Source of the DNA: Rallus limicola
Lineage: Eukaryota > Chordata > Aves > Gruiformes > Rallidae
NCBI GenBank assembly: GCA_022605955.1
Contig: JAKCOZ010000059.1
Coordinates: forward strand, 1,674,001 to 1,738,000
Length of the DNA: 64,000 bases
Direction of reading: 5' to 3'
The translations under genes and the position numbers were made by a program. Below the pieces are notes generated by a model that saw only the letters and a program-made list of their open reading frames with translations, searched no databases and was not told where the DNA came from. Positions 12,301 through 23,570 of this stretch are shown here, piece by piece; the stretch's first letter is position 1, and the number at the start of each line of letters is the position of its first letter.

Positions 12301-15300
12301 TTTAGCTGGAGTCTGTTTATATATCAAGTCATGCCTTGTCCTGTAAAAAATCCAAGTTTTATGATTATAACTGTGTTTACCAGTTGTCTTTTTTAGATAC
12401 ATAGAAGTAACACAGAAGCACTGGCTGCAGCGCTGAAAAGGAAGGAAATGGAAAATTAGCAGGCATGACAAATGAGCTGAATGAGCTTCCAAGAACAGCA
12501 GTTACAGGACTAGTTAGAGAGTATTTGTTAGCCAACCTAGTGCATGCCCTTTGGCAAAGAAGGAAAAGTAGGGCTTCAGGCAGAGGAAGAGCTCTGACAG
12601 AGTCAAGACCACCACCCCACCTGCCCACTACCACTATTCTGTAACTTAGAAAGGAGCAGCACAGATAAGTATTGGCAGGAATAAAAATCAGCCCTTGTGG
12701 TAAAGGCAGGCATTTATCCTAGACTGGGTAATGGATAACTGCCACTGGCGTAGGAACTTTGCAACAGAGGGAGGAAGGCAGGATAAGAGCTGGTAACATC
12801 ACAGAGTAACTCCTCTTACTGCAACAGCAAAGCATAGATGAGTGCCAGGGAAATGGGGAAACCATCAGCTGAATTGGCAGGAGTTAAGTGAGCGGAACCT
12901 TACTTAAATTAAAAACTTAGTAATTCTCTAGTAGGTGAATCTAGTACATTAAAATTACTAATATTGAAAGCAGAGTAAGCATGTACTGAGCTCTAAATGT
13001 GGAAAGAAATGTATGTACTTCCTTCAAGTCTACACAAAGAAGTAGTGCCTTGTAGGCAAAGGCACCATGTTTTGTAAAAATTGATGACAGTTATGGTTGT
13101 ATCAACCAACTCTTAACCTGTCCTTAGGAAAATAGTGGATGTGTACAAATGTGAAATAAGATTGAGAGGATACTAAAATCTGCTTTTTAAAATGATTTAG
13201 AATTGATTATTTGAAGAACTTTAAATCAATGTCTTTCATAGTGCACTGGGGTGTATTACAGTCTATTATAGTCCTGGTCTATGAGGTGCTAACTTAAAAC
13301 AGAGGCTCAACTTCTGCCATAGCTGTAGAGTTCCTTGGTATGTTTTTCATGCTAAAAGTCCCCTTGAAAAGCCTGGGATTTTAACAGGCACTTGAGTAAA
13401 TAGCAATGAAATCCCAAGAAATAAACTGAACTCCACATTAACTTGAGCCACTTTGTCCTTCCAGCTATGACTAGGCATGTCACTCTGAACTACATGGGGG
13501 GGGTGTTGGTGTATACGGAACACAAAAGGAAGCAAACTGTAGTTATGAGGAGGGATGGGGAAGTATTCTTGGAATATACAGGGTTTGGAAAGGCAGTTGA
13601 TGGGAGCTGGCAATGCTACAGCAAGGTGAATGTTGTAATGATCAGGCTAGGTAACAAGGGTGTGCTGTGAGACTAAAGTAGGTCTCTGTGACCACCGAGG
13701 GTGTGGGCAGGAGCGGTTTCAGCTCACTGGGGAGACTGGTGATGGTGAGACAAACCTTTATGTCTCTCAGTGGAGGACTGGATTCTCAAATTTCAAAAGC
13801 TAAATTGTTTCAGCTTGGCATATACATCAGCAGGTTTCTAGGCATGGCATACTATACAAGATTATCCTGAATGGGCAATTTAGCCCATGTGACAAGTAGG
13901 AAATTTTACACTTGAACTCCTCTCCTATGACAAATGATGGCATAGTGTAAGCATGTATATGATTTGAGACTGGTTTAAAAAAAAAACAACAACAAAATAC
14001 TTAACTTTCATGCACTGGTATTTTATTGAAAAGTTAAATTACTTCTGCCAAAAAACAGGGTCATTCCTTGGAAAATAATGTCAGTGGGGGAGCAGTTAAA
14101 CAGTTGCAACAAAAAAAATTGTTCCCTTATTACCAGGTCATAAGAATTGTAAAAGGACACAGGGGCAGAACTGGATGACAGAGATAGAGGCACGTAAATG
14201 GCAGAAGGGGAAAAAGCAGTATGAAAAGAGAACAGTCCCTGGGGCAAAAACTGGAGATGACTACAAACAATAGGTGAGAAGACCTTTAAAAAGATAATCT
14301 AAATAAGCATGATTACTAGTATGGGCATGCTAAGTAGTGGACACAGGCAGCCAACAATGGTAAAAGTTTTGTGTAGATTATGTGAAATAAAGATTAAGCA
14401 TCAAATAACAAGGCTAAGGGTAGTTTCTGTGTCTTAATCAGAATGGATGAAAGTATCTAGGCTGCACATGCTGTACACATTGGAGAAAATACAGAAACTG
14501 ACTGTTCTTGCCACTCTCTGGTGTAGTGATCACTGATCTCTACTCAGGGCCAAAACCAAGTTACAGGTAACATCCTCCTATTTGATCAACCAATGCTGTG
14601 GAGCTGGTGGTGGCCCCCTTGGTAGCAAGCAGACTTGGATGCTTGCGAGCAGTACTTCAGACTCATCTGGCAACGTTGTTCTTCTTCGTGCTCACTTTAA
14701 CCAAATAACTTTTAAGCGAGTGGCTGTTTTGACTAGAGCAGGCTGAAAGGCAGAAGCATAAACCATCTAAGACTCTTCCCCTGGGCAGACATCAGAGCTT
14801 TCCACCACCTGCTCCTTTTCCCCTCTGAGGAGTGTTTGGGTGTGCAGTGATAAGTATACAGGTTTGCCTCATTTCCTGTCGCAGTAGCTGGAGGGCTTGG
14901 ATTGCTGTAACAGGGGAGACCAAGTAGCAGCCTGCCTCTTCCAAGCAGAAGACAACTGGGGCTTCCAAGTAGCATGTGCTGCTTTCTTGCTTGGGGTGGG
15001 TGGTAAAGTTACAATGCAGTTATCTATATTTTAAAAACAAGTCTTTGTAAACACTCCTCTTGCCAATATTCTGTTATAAATATTTTAGAAGAAAAATTAC
15101 TCTTTTTTTGAGGTGGGAGTTGGCAGCAGCTGTAATGCATTTAACATCCCAAGCCTTTTCCAGCTTAATTAAATGGACATGGCTGGAAATTAAGAGTAGC
15201 CATCATGTGATGAGGTTCTCTTATGCAATTCATTGCCCATCTTACCTAGTTGCCTTCCTTGTCTGTGTGTGATTTTTCATTTCCTCTTGTGAACAAAGGA

Positions 15301-16480
15301 AGAGAAGGCAGTGTTTCCATCCAGTGCTAAAAAGAGATGAAAAATTCTTTGTGTATAAATTCTTAGTAGGTTTGAGGTAATACGTGCCTTTTATGAGATT
15401 TTTTTTTTCATTTCCAGTTCAGTTCTATATTTAAGGAAGGAAAACAGTGAGGCAGATTAGATTATTATGGGATTATTTCCTTTTTTAATTGTTCTGAAAT
15501 CAACAAAGATATCTTAGAATCAATAGAGTCGTCATAGGAGGAAAGGGAGAACATGGTAGTTTATTTGATAACAGAGAAGCCAACTTTGAGCATAATTTTT
15601 TAGATAACCACCTTTAAATCAGTGAAATGAAAATTGTTTTGGGGAGTAAAAAATTGCACATGTAACATGCTATTTCCTTTCTTGCTTCCAGACTCCACAT
15701 ATGCACCCCTTGTTGCCCCATCTTTTCCAGACATTTGAATAAGACATGGGATTCTAAACTGTAATGGAAAATAGACTTGCAGTCGGCTTAATAGAAAAAG
15801 CCTCACTCACCTGAACAAGACCAAAATTTAGGATACTGTTATTTCCTAGATTTTCACAAGATTAAATATGTAAAATAAATAAAGACTACAAGATTTAAAA
15901 GTGCAGTGGGTTGAGTCCTGTGGAATTAGTCATGTATCATTTTTTTTTTACTTAATTATCATAGCCATACTGAGAATCTGTTATCTGCTTATATCTAGAC
16001 TCCCTTTCTGATGGCAGTTACTGTCCTGTATTGTGCAATGTCATCATGTATGTGCAAGCTTGCCTAGAACTTTCTCAGAAGGTGTAATAGAGATAAAACA
16101 CTGTAGCCACCAAGCAAGACAGGTACTTGCTTCGGTGCTACTACTGTTCAGCCAGCCTGACTGCCTGTTGTGGAAAAGTTACTCTCCCACCTGTCCTTTC
16201 ATAGGCTCAAAACCTCTCACTGGATATTTTGAAAGAAAAGATGTTACAAAGCCAGGAGAAAATTGTATTGCTTCTGTTGTCTTCAGTCACCACTAGGGAG
16301 ATAATTGCAAGGGCTTTGTGCTGTGCTTAGACCTTCAGCACAACTTCCCTGCCTGTACCTTCTTAGGTTTTGAAATGCTTTGCTGTATTTAATTAGTAAC
16401 ATTTGGCTTAATATGTGGAAGAATGAAAATAGCTTGTGAAGTAATATGTCCTATCTAAAAATCTCATTTTCTTCCCCATG

Positions 16481-16490
16481 CCCCCCCCCC
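16481..16490 (+). repeat. C10 homopolymer
   Basis: Ten consecutive C in an otherwise AT-leaning intergenic stretch. No other feature is attached to it. Confidence 0.9.
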
Positions 16491-17803
16491 TCAATTCGCT
16501 TTGCTGTCAGGTAGTATTGGAGTTCGAGGGATAACTACCCCATCTTTACAAAGAGTATCACTTAGCCTGGAGAATTCCATCTTGACATCTTGTGTAGTTT
16601 AACACTCTGTAGAGGAAAGTCACTTGCTATGTTGTTAAAATCAAGTGAATGTTTTCCTTGAGCAGGACTGGGCAGAAATACACTGAAGTGTTTTACTGAA
16701 TTGAAGTGGGATGGGCTGTGCCGTGTAACTGGCACAAATGCAAGCATGAAATTCTTTGATACTAAATCAACCTTGGTCTGCTGAAATTGAAGGTTGCTGA
16801 TGGAATGGAAAAGGTTATTTCAGGAAGGCCAGGCTGAAGAGATTTTGCTGTTACCAGCTTAGATTTTATTCTGTGCTCAAACCTCTGAGCCACACTTTCT
16901 TCTCCATTTCAACTTTATCTGAAGCAATGTAACATTTCTGTTAGCACACTGAAGCTGTAAATACTAACTTTGATTCAGTTAATAAAATGGACTTTCAGAG
17001 ATGCTTCCATGTCAGAAAGTCTTGCTATAATGCTTCTAGTTTATGTAAGTAGTTCTAGTTTATTTATGTAACTAGTTTTCCTTATAAAACGAACAAAATC
17101 TACTTTGATAATACTACTTGGCTGTCCCTGTTTGGAGCAAAGAGTTGGACTCCTTATGGGTCCCTTCTAACTCAGGATATTTTGTGAATATAAAAGTTGA
17201 TCTTCTGGGCTTAAAATTGTTAAAGGGTTGACCTGATTTGGAATGCTGCTGATCCAGTGCAAGAAACAAGCCAAATCCAAAATATGGAACCTTTGAAATT
17301 TGAGTATGGGGAGAGGGGGAATATATGTGCGCCAAAGTGAAGCCTTCTGTCCTGCTGCAATTTCAGGTCTGAGTTGCTTCAAGGTACCGCTCCCAGCTGT
17401 TAAGGCTACATACCCCACACTATAGTCTCATCTTTGAGACCCAAATCTTATAAGGGTAAGTTTGGAGAATTAGATGCTGCCAACCTAAAATTTTGCCTTA
17501 TTTAAGAGACTCAGCTCTGCATTTGACCCCTGCTTGAAGGGCCTATTTTTTCTTTTTATGCGTGCTCTCTGAACCTTGATACTCTTGACTTTGATGGACT
17601 TCTTAATCTTGATAGTTAACTGGAATCTCTGTAACAGACTGAATTATCTAGATATAATAGATACTGAGAAGTTAATAATAAACTCAGAAATCTGCTGCTT
17701 AACCAGCTGTATTGCTAATTATGTCAACAACACATTGGCAATTGCACTTTTTTAACATTCTGGGTTTAGTTTGCTTTTTTGGCTACAGCTTACTGTCTGC
17801 ACA

Positions 17804-17944
17804 GCTCCATTTCAGCTGTGCTCTCTGCCTTTCTGAGCACACAAGGTCACCTGAGGAGGCTGGTATGAACCACAGGACATAAGCTCTGCATCAGAGCATC
17901 CCTGTCCACTCTAACACTCAAAGCCAGGTGCTCCATTTCAGCTG
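17804..17944. repeat. 15-bp exact direct repeat upstream of GPR15LG
   Basis: GCTCCATTTCAGCTG occurs at 17804-17818 and again at 17930-17944. The copies are 126 bp apart start to start, and lie roughly 290 and 165 bp before the TATA box. Each holds a CAGCTG E-box. A regulatory role is inference only. Confidence 0.6.
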
Positions 17945-18095
17945 GTAGGACACACTCTCATGTAGATAACTGCTGCCTGATTTGGAGTAAACCACTCCTT
18001 GTAATAGGAAGGGCTATTTCTTTTCATCCCTTGAAGTGCAATACAAAGGCCAAATCTCCACCCATTCTGAACACAGCATTCCTTTCTATCTCCTT

Positions 18096-18103
18096 TATAA
18101 AAA
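18096..18103 (+). promoter_or_regulatory. TATA box of GPR15LG
   Basis: TATAAAAA lies 82 bp upstream of the GPR15LG ATG. This predicts a start site near 18125-18130 and a 5' UTR of about 50 bases with no upstream ATG in frame. A strong TATA box fits an inducible, tissue-restricted epithelial gene. The position is seen; the transcription start is inferred. Confidence 0.7.
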
Positions 18104-18177
18104 GGTACGGTTGTGCTGGAGGCAGACCAGAATGTTGCTTCAGCCTACTTGAAGACATCTCCAGACTAGTTGGAAGG

Positions 18178-18247
18178 ATGAAGCTCCTGGCACTGTGTGG
18201 CTTCTTGTTTGTGTTTCTTCTGTGTCTCAGTGCCTTTACTGCAGAAG
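18178..18247 (+). CDS. GPR15LG: GPR15LG exon 1 (signal peptide)
   Basis: ATG at 18178 in the context AAGGATGA, the first ATG after a TATA box. It encodes the hydrophobic signal peptide. The donor GTACAG follows at 18248 (phase 1). Translation through the donor would stop soon after. Confidence 0.88.
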
Positions 18248-21200
18248 GTACAGTATATCCTTCTAACTAAACTGTCTCTCTTCTTATTCTTTGCTCATTC
18301 TCTATGTTGACTTTGATTAATGAAAACAAACAGATCTTGGCAACTGGAAAGGAGAGAATGAATTTAGGGAAGGACTTAGACTGCAGAATGTGGTTGTATA
18401 TCAAATCTTTTATTTCTATGGTCATCTTTCCTCTCTTTTACTGCCTGTAGTGTGTAGTACAGTAATCAGTGTTCTGAAACCCATTCCTCTGCAAAAAAAT
18501 TCTGGTTGTAGTTTTCCATTAGATAACCATCTTCCAGCACAAGCATACTGTATTTTCTGAATAGAGAGAAACACATAAACGAAAAAGTTACTTCCTTTAT
18601 GGAACAAGGGCATGTGAAACAGGTGCCTGGAATAAAAAAGAGGGTTTTCCATCTCTCTGTAGCCACCATGCTGTGAATGTCATTCTGGTTTTGCAGGAAA
18701 ATGGTTTAGTAGGATTTTAAAATCAAAAGGTGTAACTTTCCGAGTTACCTATTCAGATTTGATGTTTGACACTAATCTGAGATCCACCATGACTGTTCCA
18801 TGGTGTTTATTTTACCCAAGAGAATAAGGAAAAACAAATAGGAGTGTGGAAAAGCTTTCTTTCAAACTGGTCAAGTCATCTGCCCAGTTTTCCCATTTCC
18901 CAGAGTCTGTTCTGAGTGGAAGAGCTGTTTGCCAGGGCTGAGGTGAGTGGGACTGAATGCTAGAGCAATGTCATGTATGTATCTGCAGCCATTCTGCTCC
19001 CATTGTGTTTTCTAGTTCAGTTTATTAAGGCTTCCTAGGCTTCTTGAGGGAAATGTAAGGAAGAGTGCAAAAGGAGTTGGAGATTATCAAGGTGTGTTTT
19101 CAGGAACATAGCAGAAGTCAGTCCCAGAAGGCCAAGAGACAGTAACAGCAGATAAAACCCAGATTAATACATATGGGATCCTATAATAATGTTCCCTTTC
19201 ATTAGTGGGTTTGGTGCTTCATTAGTTCAGAAGGTAGAAGCAAAGCATGCAAAAGACATTGTCCCTTATCCATAAACTCACTGATGGGAAAGTAGAAGTG
19301 CCTGGATGTGAATGTACTTTTTATATAAAATCTGTTACATCGGAATGAAATGATGGTGACGAGACACCTCAGGCCTCTTGGATGCTAGGGCAGTTGCCAG
19401 CACTAGCCTTGGCTGTAGAACTGTGCCACAGGGATTTCCAGAAACATTAAGCCCCATGTGAGATGTTGATGAGAAATCACCTTCTTCTGTCCTCTCTGCT
19501 CCAGAGTCAACTTTTCTTCTCCCTTTAATGTGTCCAGTATGTAATACATCAAGTGCGATCAACAGCTCACTTATTTAGGTCCTGTAGGGAGGGAACATTT
19601 AAATGGCTTTGCTTATCGAAAGCTATTTATTCTGCATTCCTTTGCATATGGGCACAGAGAGAACACCACCATCCACTCCCCCAACCCCAGTAATCCTTTA
19701 TATTTTCATTAAGTGATTTTACCCATAAGAGTGCACAGTCTGTGTCTTGGCAAACACCATGTGTCTTAACCTGCTTCTGTTGCCTGCCAGCATGTGACAT
19801 TTCAGAGGGTAAAAATCTTCACGTTGTGTCTGGCATATCTGCTAGTAATGATGGAAAAGAACAAATTAAATTCTGTTCTGTACTAGGCATGAAGCTGTGC
19901 ACAGATGTAAAAATCAATCATGATGATCTGTTTCAGAGATTTTTCTATTCAAGGATTTCAGTGGTAAAGACGTTGGTCAGATTGTCTGGACTCTAACCCA
20001 TCTGGTCTATATGTACAAGCTATTTGCATTATCTGTCTCCACTGGTAATGTTTTCATTTTCACTCTTAGGTCGGAAGATTAAAAAACTCTGCTGCTCAAA
20101 ACTTCCCAAACACGACAAAAAAGCACATAAAGGTAGTAAGTTTTATGTTTGCATTCCATTAATTAGGTAATCATTATAGATAAATCACAGTACTTTGAGG
20201 TTTTTCCATCTGTGAACTTCACAGGATTTTACCATGCAGGTGAGTATTATCTTCATTGGACCAGTGAGAAATGGTTCTCTTTTCTCAGTCACCTGGTTGA
20301 ATGTGTAGATTGGGAAGACACCAGAGTAGAAAATAATCCATTTAATGCTCACAGTTTAAAACAATTGAGAGAAACATGATGTAGTCTAATCAAAGCATAA
20401 AGTGTTCATATCAGTTCCTGCTTTGTAGTTCTTGGTCTCTGTTTTGAGGACAGGAAGAATAGTATCATAGGAGAGTTCCTTACTGATAATAAGAACAGAG
20501 GCTGCAAAAACCCTGATAGTTTTAACAATCTTATCCACTTTCATATGTTCTTACTATGGTGATTCCACACCATTGCTAGTCAGAAAACACTTAGTTTGCT
20601 TCTTAGAGTGTGTCCATAGTATCCCTGGTTTCAGCAAGACCCTAGTGAAAAAGCTCAACTGTGAAGAAGTCTAGGATAAAGGGATTAGGTATGCTATTTA
20701 GAATAGCAACATTTTAAATCTTAAAGTTTCGAAGTTCATTAAAATGACTTGCTGATTACTCTCATTAAGCTTTAAAGCCACAGAATCTGATCTAAAATAG
20801 TCTATTTCCCATTTACTTATTTGCCCTCTTAGATTAACTTCTAGTTCACATTAAATTAATTCCAGCCATGTGTTAAGTAGGGGTTTTTACCGTTTTGGGT
20901 AACCTAACTGTAAATCCCTGTGTTTCTGTATTATTTTGTTGTAGCTGGTGCCTTTCCTTCCTTTCCAGTCTCCCAGTGCTGAATGAATGTTACTTGGTTT
21001 ATAGGCAGTCCCATTGGTATCAGGAGCAACAAGCACATTAGAGTTTTATGCCTTGTGGGTCAGGGGTTTATAGCTGTTGGGGGCTCCTTTCTTATTTAAT
21101 TGACAGCTGTGGTAGCAACTGAGGACTTCAGCTATAAATCCACAGCAACAACAGTGGGTTCCCAGCCCATCCAGAAGGATTGGGGAATGCAATGCTGAAT

Positions 21201-22754
21201 GAGCAGAGGTGGCTTTTGTTGTTTGCAGCCTGAGATGGATCATGTGTCATTCCTGGCAGAATCTATAACCTTCCCGAAGTACTGAGATTCCGTGTGATAA
21301 GCATAGCTGTTACTTTTCAGTCTGAGGTATCTTCTGCAATATGACAAAATAAGCGGCATTTCAGGGGTTTCTCGTGCAACAGGCGCAAAGTGGCTGATTT
21401 AAAAGTGCTTGCAAAGAGAATGTGCCTTTGAAAGCAGGCTGCTGTTTCCTCTGGGTAAAATGCAGTGATACTGGTCTCACAAAGCAGTGGAACCCTATGC
21501 TGAGGGTACAAAAGAAGTACAAAGGAAGCACTCTTATCAAAACACGTAAATTTACCACAAAGATCTACAAAGGGAATCTGAAATAGCTTCTGTGTTGCAG
21601 ACCAAATAGAATTTGATGGTCTTTGCTTGTGCCCTGTTCTCTGAGCACTCCAGCCTGCTTACTGTAACCATCTCTTGTTCCCGGTTGCAGCCAAACCTTT
21701 ATTTAGGTCAGGGATTGCTGTTTATCTGCTTGCGTAGAGGGCGCACCTGCCTGCTGCACAGGGGTGCTTGTCTCAGTTATAGATCTGCTTGTATGAAAAT
21801 GCGTGATCTGAATCCAGTTTGACTCTTACTGAGAGGCAGATACAAATGTTTAGGCTGAATGCAGCAAGTGCCCAAAGCTAAATACGGTGGTTTTTTTTCA
21901 TATGCGGTTCTGGACTGATAACGTACAAGGTTGGCTTTGTTTTCTATTGTTGTTAGGAGGTTTGTGGGTGACTTGTGCTTCCGTGTTACTGTTCTTCCCG
22001 GGACAGTGTTCCTGGCTTTATACAGTCTGCAGGCAAAGCACACTGACTGACTGTTCTTTGTGCTGGGCACGTGCCACAGGGAAGCTGCAAAGGCACTCTG
22101 AGCCTAACTCACTGTGGCATAAGGAGGGGGATAACTTAGCCATACTGACTACTTCTTTTTAAACAAAACTACTGATTTCCTGGAATGTTGTTCCATCAGA
22201 AGCAATTACTGTCTGGGAAAGCAAGTGTTTCAAGCTAGAGTCAGCCTGTGGCTTCTGTCCAGGAAAGAGAGTGAATGTGATGCTATTAAGGGGAAGATAT
22301 TGTCTAATGTGTTGACTATAGGACTTGAGCTCTGGGCATAGAGTAGTACTGCCCCTGTGTCTATGAAGACCTTGATCTGACACTGGAATCTTTCAGCAGC
22401 AGTAATCATACTTTCAGTGATTGTGTACGCTCAGGGAAAAAAGGTTGCTGGTTGGGAGTTGGTGATCTCCAGCAATCTAATGAAAGGGGGGGGGAATGCC
22501 ATCACATCCTTTTTTATTTTCAGATCACTGATACTCTAAGCCTGGCCATACAAACATGGCTCAGCTTCAGGTATTAAAGTTTTGTGTCATTCTCCACAGT
22601 CCTGATTAAAGAAACTCCTGTTTTCTCTCCTATCCCTCTTTGTTTTACAGGTATGAGTTTCAGAATGACTCCGACAGAAATCAGGAAGAACTGCAAGCCT
22701 TGTCCTCAGCCAGCGCGTCTGATGGTTCCTGGACCCCTTCCACGGCTAAAATGA
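18178..22754 (+). CDS. GPR15LG: GPR15 ligand orthologue (C10orf99-like secreted cationic peptide)
   Basis: join(18178..18247,20070..20132,22651..22754) encodes 78 residues. Residues 1 to about 21-24 (MKLLALCGFLFVFLLCLSAF, then TAEG) are a clear signal peptide. The mature part has about 16 Lys/Arg against two or three acidic residues and four cysteines (C31, C32, C59, C62). The CC pair, the CKPC motif and the tail RLMVPGPLP match human GPR15L (LCC, CKPC, VVPGALP), a peptide of 81 residues. The position between GHITM and CDHR1 is the same as in human. In mammals the product is made in colon and skin epithelium, attracts GPR15-positive T cells through that G-protein-coupled receptor, and has been reported as antimicrobial. 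Both introns are phase 1, GT-AG. Differences: 26 residues between CC and CKPC (18 in human), the human stretch between signal peptide and CC largely missing, and an extra C-terminal Lys. Function in birds is inferred from orthology. Confidence 0.88.
20070..20132 (+). CDS. GPR15LG: GPR15LG exon 2 (CC motif)
   Basis: The acceptor CACTCTTAG ends at 20069 and the donor GTAGTA begins at 20133. It encodes GRKIKKLCCSKLPKHDKK and AHK, with a split Gly at each end. At 63 nt with phase 1 on both sides it could be skipped without a frameshift, which would remove the CC pair. Confidence 0.85.
22651..22754 (+). CDS. GPR15LG: GPR15LG exon 3 (CKPC motif and receptor-binding tail)
   Basis: The acceptor TGTTTTACAG ends at 22650. 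The exon encodes GMSFRMTPTEIRKN, CKPCPQPARL and MVPGPLPRLK, then TGA at 22752-22754. The CKPC-x(n)-VPGxLP tail is the signature shared with mammalian GPR15L, where the C-terminus enters the receptor pocket. Confidence 0.88.
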
Positions 22755-23570
22755 GCAGACTGAGAGCAGGATGAAACGCATCTGCCTGCCAGTGCATCCC
22801 ACAGCGCTTTGCTTGGTTGAGGGCCCCCCTTTCACAGATAGGACATGAGTGTATATTGTTTGTTTGTTTGGGAACGGCTTTGGTCAGTACTGTTTGTTTA
22901 TTCATCCACTCGGGTTCCTTTATCTTGTTAATATTAGCCTGGCAGCTAAAGATTCAAGCAAAGCTGTCTGGCTGCCACCAGTCTTTGTGTCAGTTGCGTG
23001 TTCCTCTGCACCTAACAAGGATTTAGCCCCTCAAGAGGAGGAGGAGAGCTGACTGAAGTACTTAAGCTCGCATTTTTTGATCACTTAAAAGCTGGGAAAG
23101 GGCTGATGTTATTGTCTCTAGTTACCAGCATATATGCATATTTAGCCTTTTCCTTTTGTCAATATAAAGTAATTCATAGGATTTTGTTTGTAGCTAAGTA
23201 CATGGATGATTTTTCCTGCAGCCTTTGCTCTCAGTGTTTGAAATCCACTTGGAAGTAGATTTCAAGCAAGGGACAAACAGCTCATCACTTAAAAGGGGCT
23301 GAGAAACTAGATGAGCAAGTTGTTAAAATAGTGGCAAAGGAGCAGATTCAAGCACAGTGGTAAGCTTTTCAGTACCTCCCTTGGGGGTTTAAATCCAGCT
23401 TTAAAAGCAAAGGGGACTGTTCTTTAACTCCCTAGAAGAATGTCATCAGGTGGCTATTAAACAGCAAACTGAAAAGGTGTTAAGGCTAATCAGATTAAAT
23501 CTTTTCTTCCTGAACCCAGAAGGCAGCTGTTCTTTTAAAACACCTGAGTTGTTCGATCACCTCAATAAAC
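22755..23570 (+). other. GPR15LG: GPR15LG 3' UTR (approximate)
   Basis: Non-coding sequence after the stop. A variant signal AATATA (23161-23166) and canonical AATAAA hexamers (23564-23569 and 23590-23595) are candidate poly(A) signals. The true end cannot be chosen from sequence. Overlapping open frames at 22817-23052 are not protein-like. Confidence 0.4.

Larger units (their letters stand above)
5251..18090. other. Intergenic interval GHITM - GPR15LG
   Basis: About 12.8 kb with no supportable gene on either strand. The open frames present are short, lack signal, domain or family character, and are not joined by credible splice sites into anything recognisable. It contains the hairpin at 8292-8326, the tandem duplication at 9326-9395, a T14 run at 9171-9184, a C10 run at 16481-16490 and a 15-bp direct repeat at 17804/17930. 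No tRNA- or rRNA-like sequence was recognised. Confidence 0.6.
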
